Source of the DNA: TMED27 sp041397865
GTDB lineage: Bacteria; Pseudomonadota; Alphaproteobacteria; Micavibrionales; Micavibrionaceae
DNA length: 64,000 nt
Direction of reading: 5' to 3'
Assembly (NCBI GenBank): GCA_041397865.1
Contig: JAWKVT010000001.1
Span: 1,481,055-1,545,054, forward strand
Shown: in pieces, positions 8,129 to 16,275 of the stretch
Numbering within the stretch: the first letter of the stretch is position 1
Layout of the letters: every line of letters starts with the position of its first letter
The notes under the pieces: generated by a model
The model's database searches: none
What the model saw: only the letters and a program-made list of their open reading frames with translations
Told to the model about the DNA's origin: nothing
Translations under genes and position numbers: made by a program

Positions 8129-8223
8129 TTCGTTAATCGCGCAATATAAAACCCGTCCATCACGTCAATATGGATATAATCCGCCCCCGCCGCGTCAATC
8201 GCCGCCACTTCCGCTCCCAAAAT
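8129..8223 (-). pseudogene. chimeric remnant: internal rpe fragment fused to rsmB 3' tail
   Basis: Positions 8152-8223 are identical to rpe 3270-3341 (72 nt), and 8129-8161 are identical to the rsmB end 9037-9069 (33 nt). The two matches overlap by 10 nt (GATGGACGGG on the coding strand), which occurs in both genes and is the crossover point. Read on the minus strand the fusion is in frame: the Rpe segment ending HIDVMDG continues as the RsmB segment FYIARLTKV and then Ala and a TGA stop. It lacks the Rpe start and cannot make either enzyme. Confidence 0.9.
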
Positions 8224-9017
8224 CAAGCATGAAGAGCCAGATCCAAATAATGCAATTTGTCTTTAGTCGGTTTCGGACAATCGTAGCACTCAAACCCATA
8301 TTTTTTAATAAGCCGAAGACCATCATCTGTAACAGGGCGAGTATAAATACACTTCGTCTGCCCTCCTCGCCTACGTGAATCAATTTCATGCGTAAGCTTA
8401 TCCAACATAGCCCCCTTAGCACGCATGCCAATTGCGGCGACAGCCCCCAAATAAACTGACTTAGGACGTTTATTCTTTGAAATATGCGCAGATCTCATAG
8501 ATTGACCCGTAATTTCACCAGACTTCAATTCCTCAACAGCGCTTTCCAATAACGGAATAAGACAACAATAACCATAAATTGGGGCAAATTTCTTATCTCC
8601 ATACTTCCTCAAAACCCAGAACACTTCACCATTCTTTTTTTGCCATCTTTGCATTTGATCCAAAGGCGAAATGCCCCCATCAAAAAGATTATTACCCATA
8701 TCATAGATCATTTTCAGTTCGCTTTGAGTAGCAGGACGAAGAATAAACTTGGGAGAAGAACTGCCATAGAGGCGACTCCCGAAACATCTGCACAGCCCAT
8801 AACAACCTTGCCACATATACCCCAGAAATTTTGCGCCAAAAGCATAAATGAGCATAGACAAACCAATCACAATAAGCAGAATGCCAACAACACCAAAATT
8901 GTCATAAAAATTACGCTCAAGATGTATATTAAAATTTTCAGAAACAAATGTATCCGCAAAAGCAATGGCCCAAAAACCAGTACCGGCAGCAATAAATATC
9001 ATCGCCATATGACTCAT
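8223..9017 (-). CDS. membrane protein with GNAT-like acetyltransferase domain
   Basis: 264 aa. Two membrane segments are predicted at about residues 4-26 and 41-66, followed by a cytosolic domain. From about residue 90 it has the GNAT order: RPATQSELKMIYDM, then SVYLGAVAAI with MRAKGAMLDKL (acetyl-CoA loop region), then a late LRLIKKYGFE. The substrate is unknown. Its ribosome site (AAGAGGT) is formed by the last codons of rsmB, 3 nt upstream, so it is translated from the rsmB message. Its stop codon touches the rpe/rsmB scar. Base composition is more AT-rich than rsmB, suggesting a later arrival. Confidence 0.6.
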   Translation of the reverse strand: MSHMAMIFIAAGTGFWAIAFADTFVSENFNIHLERNFYDNFGVVGILLIVIGLSMLIYAFGAKFLGYMWQGCYGLCRCFGSRLYGSSSPKFILRPATQSELKMIYDMGNNLFDGGISPLDQMQRWQKKNGEVFWVLRKYGDKKFAPIYGYCCLIPLLESAVEELKSGEITGQSMRSAHISKNKRPKSVYLGAVAAIGMRAKGAMLDKLTHEIDSRRRGGQTKCIYTRPVTDDGLRLIKKYGFECYDCPKPTKDKLHYLDLALHA

Positions 9018-9020
9018 GGA

Positions 9021-10370
9021 TTAACCTCTTTCAACCTTCGTTAATCGCGCAATATAAAACCCGTCCATCCCGCCAAGCGCCGCCTGATGAAACGGCAGGA
9101 TACGCAAATCCCCTTCCGGCGTTAAAGCCTCATCAAACCCGCCCAACTCGTCTTTCATGATCGGCAACCGGGTCGCATCGGGACGCGCAGCCAAAAACTG
9201 CGCAATCTGCGCCTCACCCTCGGCTTTTTGCAAGCTGCATGTGCAATACACCAAAATCCCGCCAACCATCAGCCCGTCAAAGGCATTATGCAGCAGCCGC
9301 TCTTGCAAACCGGCCAGCCGGTTTATGTCTCCCGGCGTTTTCAGATGCGCAACATCCGGGTTTCGTCTTATCGTTCCGGTCGCACTACACGGCGCATCAA
9401 GCAAAATATACCCTGCGGGCTGCAAAGGTTTCCAACTGCCCGCATCGGCGATAACCGCTTCAACCATACCGGCCAGTTTCATCCGCTCAAGATTGACCGC
9501 AAGCCGTTTCAACCGGCTCGCGCTACGGTCCAGCGCACTTACCCGTGCGCCCATTGACGCAAGCTGCAACGTTTTGCCGCCCGGCGCCGCGCATAAATCA
9601 TACACATGCTGCCCGCTCACATCACCGAAAAGCTGCGCCGGAATCGCCGCTGCGGCATCCTGCACCCACCAATGCCCCTCGTCAAAACCCTGAAGCTCAT
9701 GCACCGCACCGCCCGACATCTTGCGCAAAGTGCCCGTCGCCATTTCCGTCGCCTTAAAGTTACTGGCCCAGAAATTCCGCGACTTCCGGTCGCGCACGGT
9801 AATATCCAGCGGCGCTTCGGATAAATTCGCCTGCGCAATATCCGCCGCCGTTCCCAGTCCGTAATCCTCGATCCATATTTTCAAAAGCCATTCCGGCGTG
9901 TTCAGCCGCGCCTCGTCCTGACGGTCGCGCCACTCCACACCGTTGCGCGTAACATGGCGAAGCAAACCGTTTACAAACGCTTTTTGTTTCTCCAACCCCT
10001 GCGCACCGGCCAACCGCACCGCCGTATCCACCGCCGCGTGATCGGCCACATCCATAAACAAAATCTGCACAACGCCAAGCCGCAAAATATTCTGCACGCT
10101 CATATTACGCGGGGCGCCGCGCTCACTCGCACGTTCTATAATATCATCAACCTGCCCCAGCCGCCGCAACGCGGTGGAAACCAGCATCCTCACAAACCCG
10201 CGCTCCCTCTGCGGCAAAGCCTTAAAACGCTCCTGATTCTCCAGCGCATGATCCAGCGCCTGCTTGCGCCCCAGAACATCTTCCAAAAGCGCCAGCGCCG
10301 CCACCCGCGCCGCCATTCCGTCGGAAACCGCCTCACCCTCTACCGAAACGTCAACCTGCGGCGTCTCCAT
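9021..10370 (-). CDS. rsmB: 16S rRNA (cytosine-967 C5)-methyltransferase
   Basis: 449 aa. The N-terminal 150 residues are a NusB-like RNA-binding domain (AVDTAVRLAGAQGLEKQKAFVNGLLR), and the C-terminal half is a class I SAM methyltransferase. The two catalytic cysteines are in DAPCSATGTIRRNP and LVYCTCSLQKAEGE, and the SAM loop is LCAAPGGKTLQLA. It follows the chorismate mutase gene by 6 nt on the same strand. The end reads LTKVERG-stop, whereas the duplicated tail at 8129-8161 reads LTKVA-stop, so the present 3' end may have been altered by insertion of the downstream gene. Confidence 0.95.
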   Translation of the reverse strand: METPQVDVSVEGEAVSDGMAARVAALALLEDVLGRKQALDHALENQERFKALPQRERGFVRMLVSTALRRLGQVDDIIERASERGAPRNMSVQNILRLGVVQILFMDVADHAAVDTAVRLAGAQGLEKQKAFVNGLLRHVTRNGVEWRDRQDEARLNTPEWLLKIWIEDYGLGTAADIAQANLSEAPLDITVRDRKSRNFWASNFKATEMATGTLRKMSGGAVHELQGFDEGHWWVQDAAAAIPAQLFGDVSGQHVYDLCAAPGGKTLQLASMGARVSALDRSASRLKRLAVNLERMKLAGMVEAVIADAGSWKPLQPAGYILLDAPCSATGTIRRNPDVAHLKTPGDINRLAGLQERLLHNAFDGLMVGGILVYCTCSLQKAEGEAQIAQFLAARPDATRLPIMKDELGGFDEALTPEGDLRILPFHQAALGGMDGFYIARLTKVERG

Positions 10371-10376
10371 AGCGCG

Positions 10377-10679
10377 CTAATCCTTACCCGCACGATCAAG
10401 AATCTCATGCTCCAAATCATGCGCATAATCAATCATCACCTCATAAAGCCTGCGCATAAAATCCGCATCAAGCCCCTGATCCTGCCCCATACGCACCGCC
10501 GCGTCTTTCACGGCCTGCGCCCGCGCAGGCTGAACCGCCGCCATCTTTTCACGAACTTTCATCTCACCGACCTTACGCACAACGCCAAAGCGCCGCCCCA
10601 GAATCTCAACGAGCGCCCGATCGCATTCGTCAATCTCCCGGCGATACTCTTCAAGTTCCGGTGGAACATCATGTGTCAT
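10377..10679 (-). CDS. chorismate mutase, AroQ type
   Basis: 100 aa all-helical single-domain mutase converting chorismate to prephenate for Phe/Tyr synthesis. The N-terminal helix ELEEYRREIDECDRALVEILGRR carries the family's conserved Arg, and KVGEMK with the later VMIDYAHDLE complete the active-site helices. The ATG at 10679 has AAGGG 11 nt upstream; a longer frame to 10763 gives an atypical N-terminus. It shares an operon with rsmB. Confidence 0.85.
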   Translation of the reverse strand: MTHDVPPELEEYRREIDECDRALVEILGRRFGVVRKVGEMKVREKMAAVQPARAQAVKDAAVRMGQDQGLDADFMRRLYEVMIDYAHDLEHEILDRAGKD

Positions 10680-10728
10680 GACATCAAAACCCTTTTCAAA
10701 CAAACGAAAATCCCCTACATCATGAAAT

Positions 10729-10914
10729 ATGAACGGCAAAAAACCAAGCCCCGAAATCGGCAAAAACCTTCAAAAAAACAAACCCGGACAAAATCCACCC
10801 CGGCAAAAAACCCAAACCGCCGAAAAAGAAATCGGCGGCTTCGCAGATTCCGGCCTCGAAGAGCCCACCCGCTTCGGCGACTGGGAAGTAAAGGGGCGAT
10901 GCAGTGACTTCTAA
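10729..10914 (+). CDS. DUF1674 / SDHAF4-type succinate dehydrogenase assembly factor
   Basis: 61 aa. The lysine-rich N-terminus is disordered, followed by the diagnostic C-terminal signature EIGGFADSGLEEPTRFGDWE and KGRCSDF. In mitochondria the homolog SDHAF4 binds the flavinylated SdhA subunit and promotes complex II assembly; the bacterial members are presumed to act likewise. It is divergent from the chorismate mutase gene. Its last 11 nt overlap the start of the DUF1223 gene, so the two are translationally coupled. Confidence 0.85.
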   Translation: MNGKKPSPEIGKNLQKNKPGQNPPRQKTQTAEKEIGGFADSGLEEPTRFGDWEVKGRCSDF

Positions 10915-11668
10915 AAAACAAATAAAAACAAACATATGCAAACACAAAACAGCCAATATTAGCCAATTAATCTTTGCTGTGACAATCCTTTTCACACTCA
11001 CCTTGCCCGCCCTGACACAAGCGCAGACACAAACGCCCGCGCAACCTCCTGCACTCGCCAATCCGGCAGTCCTCGAAATCTTTACCAGCAAATACTGCCC
11101 AGCCTGCCCGGCGGGCGACCGCAACTTCAACCGCCTGATCGACGAAAACCCCGACCTCATCGCCCTGTCTTGCCACGTCACATATTTCAACAGAGGTGCC
11201 CGCAAAGACGGCCTCTCACACGCTTTTTGCGACGCCCGCCAGAGTGTCTACCACCAAACCCTGAAAACCGGCGGCATCTTTACCCCCTTGATGGTTGAAA
11301 ACGGACACAGCTTCACCACAGGAATCAAAGAAAAAGACGCACAAAACCTTAATGAAAGAGCAAAAAACAACAAAAACCGGCTGGTCGGGCTGCGCCAAAA
11401 CGGCGAATATCTCGATATTCGCCTTCCCCCCGTCCCTCTCGATAAAAATGCCACGCTCTGGCTGCTGGAAATCGAGATACACCCTCGCGAAAACGGCTAT
11501 ACGCACTACCGTAACGCGATTAAAAACATCACCAAACTCCTGAACTGGAACGGGGAAAAGCTGAACATGGCCTTCCCGGTAACGGCCTCAGATGCCAATA
11601 CCGGCTACGCCGTCATCGCTCATAACGCCCAAGGCAAAATCATCGCCGCCGGAAAAACAGGTGTTTAG
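10904..11668 (+). CDS. DUF1223 secreted thioredoxin-like protein
   Basis: 254 aa. A signal peptide is visible at residues about 17-41 (LIFAVTILFTLTLPALTQAQ) after a basic start. The mature part opens with LEIFTSKYCPACPAGDRNF, the CxxC block typical of DUF1223, a thioredoxin-fold family of unknown biochemical role. The GTG start has AAGGGG 8 nt upstream and overlaps the DUF1674 gene. It converges on xth with a 4-nt overlap. A periplasmic location is expected. Confidence 0.85.
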   Translation: MTSKKQIKTNICKHKTANISQLIFAVTILFTLTLPALTQAQTQTPAQPPALANPAVLEIFTSKYCPACPAGDRNFNRLIDENPDLIALSCHVTYFNRGARKDGLSHAFCDARQSVYHQTLKTGGIFTPLMVENGHSFTTGIKEKDAQNLNERAKNNKNRLVGLRQNGEYLDIRLPPVPLDKNATLWLLEIEIHPRENGYTHYRNAIKNITKLLNWNGEKLNMAFPVTASDANTGYAVIAHNAQGKIIAAGKTGV

Positions 11669-12465
11669 AACTTAAAATCCGCCACAACCGGCGCATGGTC
11701 GGACGGCTTTTCCCAATCCCGCGCATGACTAAGCGCTTCATAGGATTCCAAATGGCCCTGCAACGGCGGCGTAACCCACACATGATCAAGCCGCCGCCCG
11801 CGATTGGACTTTTTCCAGTCGCGGTTACGATACGACCACCAAGTGTACGCCTTTTCATCCTCTGACACAAAATGCCGCGCCACATCCGTCCAGTTCAACG
11901 ACTCCAGCATACCGGCCAGTCGCTCCGTCTCCGGCGGCGTATGCGAAACCACATTCAAAAGCTGCTTATGCGACCACACATCATGCTCTTGCGGCGCGAT
12001 ATTAAAATCCCCAACAGCCACCAGCTTTTGATCCGGCGTATAACGATCTTTGAACCAGCGCGCCATCTCATCTACAAAATCGAGCTTATGCGCATATTTG
12101 TCATTGAGAGCCGGGTCCGGCTCATCTCCCCCGGCGGGAATATACAGATTATGCAGCTCAAATCCCCCAAATTCATGAGACACAGTCGCCGCAATATGCC
12201 GGCAGTCCTCCCTCCCGACGCGGTGATGTATATCCTTGGAATCAAAAGGATGCCGCGACAAAATCGCCACGCCGTTATAGCTCTTCATCCCGTGAAAATG
12301 CTGATGCGCATACCCCATCGCCCGCAAATCCTCGACCGGAAAATGCTCATCCGGACACTTTGTTTCCTGCAAACACAAAATATCCGGCGCCGCTTCCTCG
12401 GTGAGTTTCTTCACCAACGGCATCCGCAAACGTACAGAGTTAATGTTCCAAGTACAAATTCTCAT
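11665..12465 (-). CDS. xth: exodeoxyribonuclease III
   Basis: 266 aa, the usual length of ExoIII/AP endonucleases. All active-site blocks are present: WNINSVR, LQETK, YNGVAILSR, VAVGDFNIAP, RRLDHVWVT and the final SDHAPVV. It acts in base excision repair, cutting at abasic sites and digesting 3' ends. It is preceded by a 37-nt gap to the divergent metalloprotease-like gene. Confidence 0.95.
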   Translation of the reverse strand: MRICTWNINSVRLRMPLVKKLTEEAAPDILCLQETKCPDEHFPVEDLRAMGYAHQHFHGMKSYNGVAILSRHPFDSKDIHHRVGREDCRHIAATVSHEFGGFELHNLYIPAGGDEPDPALNDKYAHKLDFVDEMARWFKDRYTPDQKLVAVGDFNIAPQEHDVWSHKQLLNVVSHTPPETERLAGMLESLNWTDVARHFVSEDEKAYTWWSYRNRDWKKSNRGRRLDHVWVTPPLQGHLESYEALSHARDWEKPSDHAPVVADFKF

Positions 12466-12502
12466 TCATCCAAACTTTTTCTTTTGATTTTCATAATGTA
12501 CA

Positions 12503-13573
12503 ATGCTACAAAACCGCATGCTCAACAGCTCTTTTAAACGAAACGTCCACGCCAAACAACCCGGCCACCGCTCATCGCTGTTCGAAAGAATTGTGATAAC
12601 TTCCAGTAGTATTGCGTTGGCAGCGGTTTTAAGCCTGCATGATGGATTCTACCCTTCAAAAACACCCGAAGAAACACTACGAGATATGGGATATGATCCG
12701 CAACTCATCTCAAATATGCCAAAAGACACAAAAATACGAGTTTATAATCAGCGACCTTTTTTAAAACAATTTTTGTTCCCTAGCCTAAAATGCGGATCTT
12801 TTGCAAAAAGAGAAAAAAGCAGTTCAAAAAAACACAACACAGCAGTTCCGGGTAACATTTATTTACCGGAAGACAAATGCCTGAAAACCAAGCTAACAAC
12901 CCTTGACGGCAAATCTTTCCAAAAATTCAATAAAGACGACTGGGAATCATGGTCCCTGTATATACTGCTCCATGAATGGCGCCACAGTGCCAATGTAAAC
13001 TGGAACGACAAGGAGAAAGCTTCGAGCATAAAAACAGACAACCCCGACATAATTGACACTGAAATCCACGAAATTGATTCTGATATAGGGTCTTTGCCGG
13101 ATTTTAAAATTCTAAGGCATGACTCATCTATTTTTTTAAAAAAAGTTCCAGAAATAAGAGCTGTTACAGCCTTTACACCTTTTTTCACAAACCATGAAAA
13201 ACGCGATTTATCACACGACTCAACACTCGCCATACACAATGTGAACAACATAACATGGAACAAAACCGCCCTGCATGCCATTAACGCCAGAACGCAGAAA
13301 GCAAGAACTCATCTCGATCACAGCCTTTGCTCAGCTTTAAACACACCGGAAAAAAGAGCACAAAGTCTGAAACATTTTAAAAGTGTACTAGAAGAAACGA
13401 TCCAAAAACGTCCATGGGCCGCAACAACCACAAATCAGCAGGAAATAAACGACACAGACGCCTATGCGCATATTCTCCTAAGTGGCATAAGAACTTTACA
13501 AAAAAACGAAATCAAACAGGCAGCCTTAAATAAACCGCTTGAAACGCCGCCGCCCAACCCCGCCTGCACATAA
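12503..13573 (+). CDS. hypothetical protein with HExxH motif, putative zinc metalloprotease
   Basis: 356 aa. A hydrophobic segment at residues 29-45 follows a basic N-terminus and may be a signal or anchor. Residues 157-161 are HEWRH in the helix SLYILLHEWRHSANV, a canonical abxHExxH setting. About 30 residues later comes EIHEIDSDI (E190, D194), like the glutamate-containing third-ligand helix of gluzincins. No family is recognised. The gene is AT-rich with no strong ribosome site; a second in-frame ATG at 12518 is possible. It could be an export-linked protease or an inactive relative. Confidence 0.6.
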   Translation: MLQNRMLNSSFKRNVHAKQPGHRSSLFERIVITSSSIALAAVLSLHDGFYPSKTPEETLRDMGYDPQLISNMPKDTKIRVYNQRPFLKQFLFPSLKCGSFAKREKSSSKKHNTAVPGNIYLPEDKCLKTKLTTLDGKSFQKFNKDDWESWSLYILLHEWRHSANVNWNDKEKASSIKTDNPDIIDTEIHEIDSDIGSLPDFKILRHDSSIFLKKVPEIRAVTAFTPFFTNHEKRDLSHDSTLAIHNVNNITWNKTALHAINARTQKARTHLDHSLCSALNTPEKRAQSLKHFKSVLEETIQKRPWAATTTNQQEINDTDAYAHILLSGIRTLQKNEIKQAALNKPLETPPPNPACT

Positions 13574-13579
13574 ACAAAA

Positions 13580-14014
13580 TCACCCGCCACTACGCGTTAA
13601 AAGAAAAATAGACACGCAGCCCAAAACAACGCCGCTTAGGCGCAGCGCATTAACATCTTCTTTGAACAACAAATATCCAAAAACCAGCCCGCCGATCACC
13701 ACGCTGATATTCACAAGCGGCGTTGCAAAGCTGAAATCCACCCCGCGCTGAAACGCGAGTAAATACCCCAAACTGCCAAGCGCAATTACAAAACCGGCGG
13801 CCAGCGCAAACCCGGTGCCGGGCAATGTTGAAAAAGAGCTTTGCGTATATTTCCCAAACAATAAGGAGATAAACCCAACGACAAAAGCCCCGCAAGACCA
13901 GTAAAATACCGCCGAATAAGGATCGACTTTCCCGGATGCATATTTCACAAACACAGCATGCGTAACATAAGTTACCGCCGTCAAAACCACAAAAGCGCTT
14001 ACAGGAACAACCAT
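13580..14014 (-). CDS. small EamA/DMT-type membrane protein
   Basis: 144 aa with five hydrophobic segments, about half of a standard EamA transporter. It matches single-repeat DMT proteins: the last two helices with the connecting LLFKEDVNALRLSGVVLGC resemble the EamA repeat end. It may work as a dimer; substrate unknown. It lies 6 nt from the end of ybaB on the same strand and converges with the HExxH gene. Confidence 0.75.
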   Translation of the reverse strand: MVVPVSAFVVLTAVTYVTHAVFVKYASGKVDPYSAVFYWSCGAFVVGFISLLFGKYTQSSFSTLPGTGFALAAGFVIALGSLGYLLAFQRGVDFSFATPLVNISVVIGGLVFGYLLFKEDVNALRLSGVVLGCVSIFLLTRSGG

Positions 14015-14020
14015 AGCGCC

Positions 14021-14350
14021 TTACACGCCCGGCAATTTTGTGCCCGGCGGCAAACCAAGCCCGCCCATCATCTCTTCCGTTTCCTTCTTGATCCGCGCTT
14101 CCTTGGCTTCGTTGGCGTTATTCAACGCCGCCACGATCAAATCCTCCAGCGTTTCCTTGTCATCGGCGGAAATCACCGAAGGATCAATCTCAACGCTGCG
14201 CACAATCCCGGCACAGGACATCACCGCCTTCACCGCACCGCCCCCGGCTTCGCCCTCAACGTCAATGTCCTTAAGCTTTTCCTGCATTTCCTGTAACTTA
14301 AATTGCATCTGCTGAGCCTGCTGCATCATATTTTTAAAATTCATCATCAA
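14021..14350 (-). CDS. YbaB/EbfC nucleoid-associated protein
   Basis: 109 aa. It has the typical MQQAQQMQFKLQEMQEKLKD N-terminal helix and the GGGAVKAVMSCAGIVRSVEIDP core, followed by the GGLGLPPGTKLP tail. It dimerises and binds DNA in characterised homologs. It overlaps the end of dnaX by 4 nt, the conserved dnaX-ybaB arrangement. Confidence 0.92.
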   Translation of the reverse strand: MMMNFKNMMQQAQQMQFKLQEMQEKLKDIDVEGEAGGGAVKAVMSCAGIVRSVEIDPSVISADDKETLEDLIVAALNNANEAKEARIKKETEEMMGGLGLPPGTKLPGV

Positions 14351-16074
14351 TCGTCATCCTTGTTATCGTGAATATGTTTTATAGCTTTTATCTGTGCCTC
14401 CGGAAAGACGCTCAAAACTTCTTTCATAATCGGCATTTCCAAAATCTCGGCGCGCTCCGCGTCCAGCGCGGCTTGCGCGCTCTGTGCCAAAGTCGGTTGG
14501 CCGGAAGCACCCGACACGCTGACCATCCAGCGATTGCCGGTAATGCGGCTAAGCACCTGCCCCAGATTTTGCGACAAATTGGCCGGAGCCTCGGTTTCAA
14601 TATTAACCTCCAGCCGCCCCCCTGAGTTTAAAGATTCCAGCTTCACCAGATGCACATATTGATAGACCTGCGAAGCCAGTAAAATCTCTTTATCCACCTC
14701 CAGCGCGGCCACAACATCTTCCAGCGTTTTAATCGAAACCGCAGACGCCGACGGTACATCCTGCGCCACAACCGCCAGCGCGGCCATTTCCCCACCGGAT
14801 CCGCGCGAAGAACCACCGCGCGGCGCTTCAACCGTGACCGGAGCAGCGCCCGCACCCGCGCTTATCTGCCCGCCGCCACCGCCCGATGGCGGCCCAGAAG
14901 GCGCTCCGCCCTGTTCCTGCAATCTTTTAATCAACTCCGCCGGATCGGGCAAATCCGCCGCATAGGATAAGCGAATAACCACCATCTCCGCCGCCGCTTG
15001 CGGATTAGGCGCACCTTGCACCTCGCCCAGACCTTTCAGCAAAACCTGCCACGTCTTGCCCAGTGTCGGCATGGAAAGTTTCCCGGCCAGTTCGCCTGCA
15101 CGTTTGACCTCATCCGCCGCCATCGCATGCTTCATGTCCTTGGCTTCCGGCACAGCCCGCAATTTGGTCAGCATATGAGTAAGATCAAGCAAGTCCTGCA
15201 TCACCACCAGCGGGTCCGCGCCATTGCGATAAAGATCATCAAGAATATCGAGCGCACCGGGCATCTCCCCGCTCAGCGCCCGCTCAAGCAAATCGAGCGA
15301 TTTCGCCCGGTCGGCAAGCCCCAGCATGTCTTCAACGCCTTGTGCGGTAATCTTTTCTCCATCCAGCGCCATCGCCTGATCCAGAATGGACAGCCCGTCA
15401 CGCACCGAACCGTCTGCCGCCCGCGCAATCATCGCAATGGCCGCCTCTTCCGCCTGCACACCTTCCTTCTCGCAAATCGAAATAAAATGCGCCGAAAGCG
15501 TCGCCGCATCCACCCGGCGTAAATCAAACCGCTGACAACGTGAAAGCACCGTAATCGGCACTTTACGAATTTCTGTTGTAGCGAAAATAAATTTCACATG
15601 CTCTGGCGGTTCTTCAAGCGTTTTCAAAAGCGCGTTAAACGCATTTTTCGAAAGCATATGCACTTCGTCGATCACATAGACCTTATAACGCGCTTCTGTC
15701 GGTGCATAACGAATGCCGTCAAGAATTTCGCGAATATCGTCCACCCCGGTGCGGCTCGCCGCATCCATCTCAATCACATCCGGATGACGATCCTCGGCAA
15801 TCGCCCGGCACAACTCACAATCATCGGTCGGCCCTGTCGTCGGCCCGGACTTGCCGTCTGCCCCCACATAATTCAGCGCCTTGGCAATAATCCGCGCAGT
15901 CGTCGTTTTCCCAACCCCGCGCACACCCGTAAGCATGAATGCATGAGCAATCCGCCCCGTTTCAATCGCATTGGTCAAAGTACGCACCAGCGCATCCTGA
16001 CCGATCAGTTCATCAAAATTTTGCGGGCGGTACTTCCGCGCGAGAACGCGGTATGGAACTTGATCTTCAGACAT
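14347..16074 (-). CDS. dnaX: DNA polymerase III subunits gamma and tau
   Basis: 575 aa clamp-loader ATPase. Walker A is GVRGVGKTTTA, Walker B is VYVIDEVHML, sensor 1 is FIFATTE and the Arg finger region is SRCQRFD. A long Gly/Ser/Ala linker (about 400-460) leads to the tau-type C-terminus. The zinc module is incomplete: only one CxxC (DDCELC) remains where the family often has four cysteines. The start is set at the ATG 16074, because an in-frame extension to 16182 would run into the ffs gene. It is divergent from ffs. Confidence 0.95.
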   Translation of the reverse strand: MSEDQVPYRVLARKYRPQNFDELIGQDALVRTLTNAIETGRIAHAFMLTGVRGVGKTTTARIIAKALNYVGADGKSGPTTGPTDDCELCRAIAEDRHPDVIEMDAASRTGVDDIREILDGIRYAPTEARYKVYVIDEVHMLSKNAFNALLKTLEEPPEHVKFIFATTEIRKVPITVLSRCQRFDLRRVDAATLSAHFISICEKEGVQAEEAAIAMIARAADGSVRDGLSILDQAMALDGEKITAQGVEDMLGLADRAKSLDLLERALSGEMPGALDILDDLYRNGADPLVVMQDLLDLTHMLTKLRAVPEAKDMKHAMAADEVKRAGELAGKLSMPTLGKTWQVLLKGLGEVQGAPNPQAAAEMVVIRLSYAADLPDPAELIKRLQEQGGAPSGPPSGGGGGQISAGAGAAPVTVEAPRGGSSRGSGGEMAALAVVAQDVPSASAVSIKTLEDVVAALEVDKEILLASQVYQYVHLVKLESLNSGGRLEVNIETEAPANLSQNLGQVLSRITGNRWMVSVSGASGQPTLAQSAQAALDAERAEILEMPIMKEVLSVFPEAQIKAIKHIHDNKDDD

Positions 16075-16117
16075 ACCCCATATGTAAGACGATTCCGCAT
16101 GCCGGACAAGACAGCAC

Positions 16118-16146
16118 TTGCACTTTTGCGCCACTATCCTTATATA
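16118..16146 (+). promoter_or_regulatory. sigma70-type promoter of ffs
   Basis: TTGCAC at 16118-16123 and TATATA at 16141-16146 are separated by 17 nt, and the predicted 5' end of the SRP RNA at 16153 lies 6 nt further on. This is a near-consensus housekeeping promoter in exactly the right place. Confidence 0.7.
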
Positions 16147-16152
16147 AAACCC

Positions 16153-16242
16153 GGAAGGCGGCGCGGGCGAACAATTGCCCAACCCGGTCAGGGGCGAAAG
16201 CCAGCAGCCGTAAGTAATTTTTTCGGGTCGTGTCCGTCTTCC
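16153..16242 (+). ncRNA. ffs: signal recognition particle RNA, small bacterial type
   Basis: The conserved SRP domain is present: GGTCAGG, a GGCGAAAGCC stem capped by a GNRA-type GAAA loop, then AGCAGCC and a TAA. The 5' end GGAAGGCGG pairs perfectly with the 3' end CCGTCTTCC, and the next CGCG pairs with CGTG after one bulged base, giving the long hairpin of 4.5S-type RNA (about 90 nt). It would bind Ffh to deliver nascent membrane proteins. Its place next to dnaX is common in bacteria. The ends are inferred from the closing stem. Confidence 0.85.
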
Positions 16243-16275
16243 ACTTTCATAAAGGCTATAAAAACCATTAAAACC

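Larger units (their letters stand above)
3396..9036. other. accessory island inserted between rpe and rsmB
   Basis: Rpe and RsmB genes normally lie close together with a heparinase-like gene in related bacteria, and here they flank 5.6 kb of accessory DNA. The island contains an IS200-like element, tandem repeats, a large putative toxin, two proteins without clear family, and at 8129-8223 a scar made of copies of both flanking genes. The stretch 4080-4690 is visibly AT-rich, and 4768-5800 loses the C-over-G bias of the rest of the + strand. The boundaries are inferred from where rpe and rsmB end, not from attachment sites, and none were seen. Confidence 0.6.

Noticed and set aside
9954..10907. 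317-aa plus-strand frame
   Set aside because: It is a shadow of rsmB and the chorismate mutase gene, rich in Arg/His/Pro as expected for an antisense frame.
15598..16275. In-frame upstream extension of the ResB-like gene
   Set aside because: It runs through dnaX on the other strand and through the ffs RNA. The ResB family start matches the ATG at 16276.
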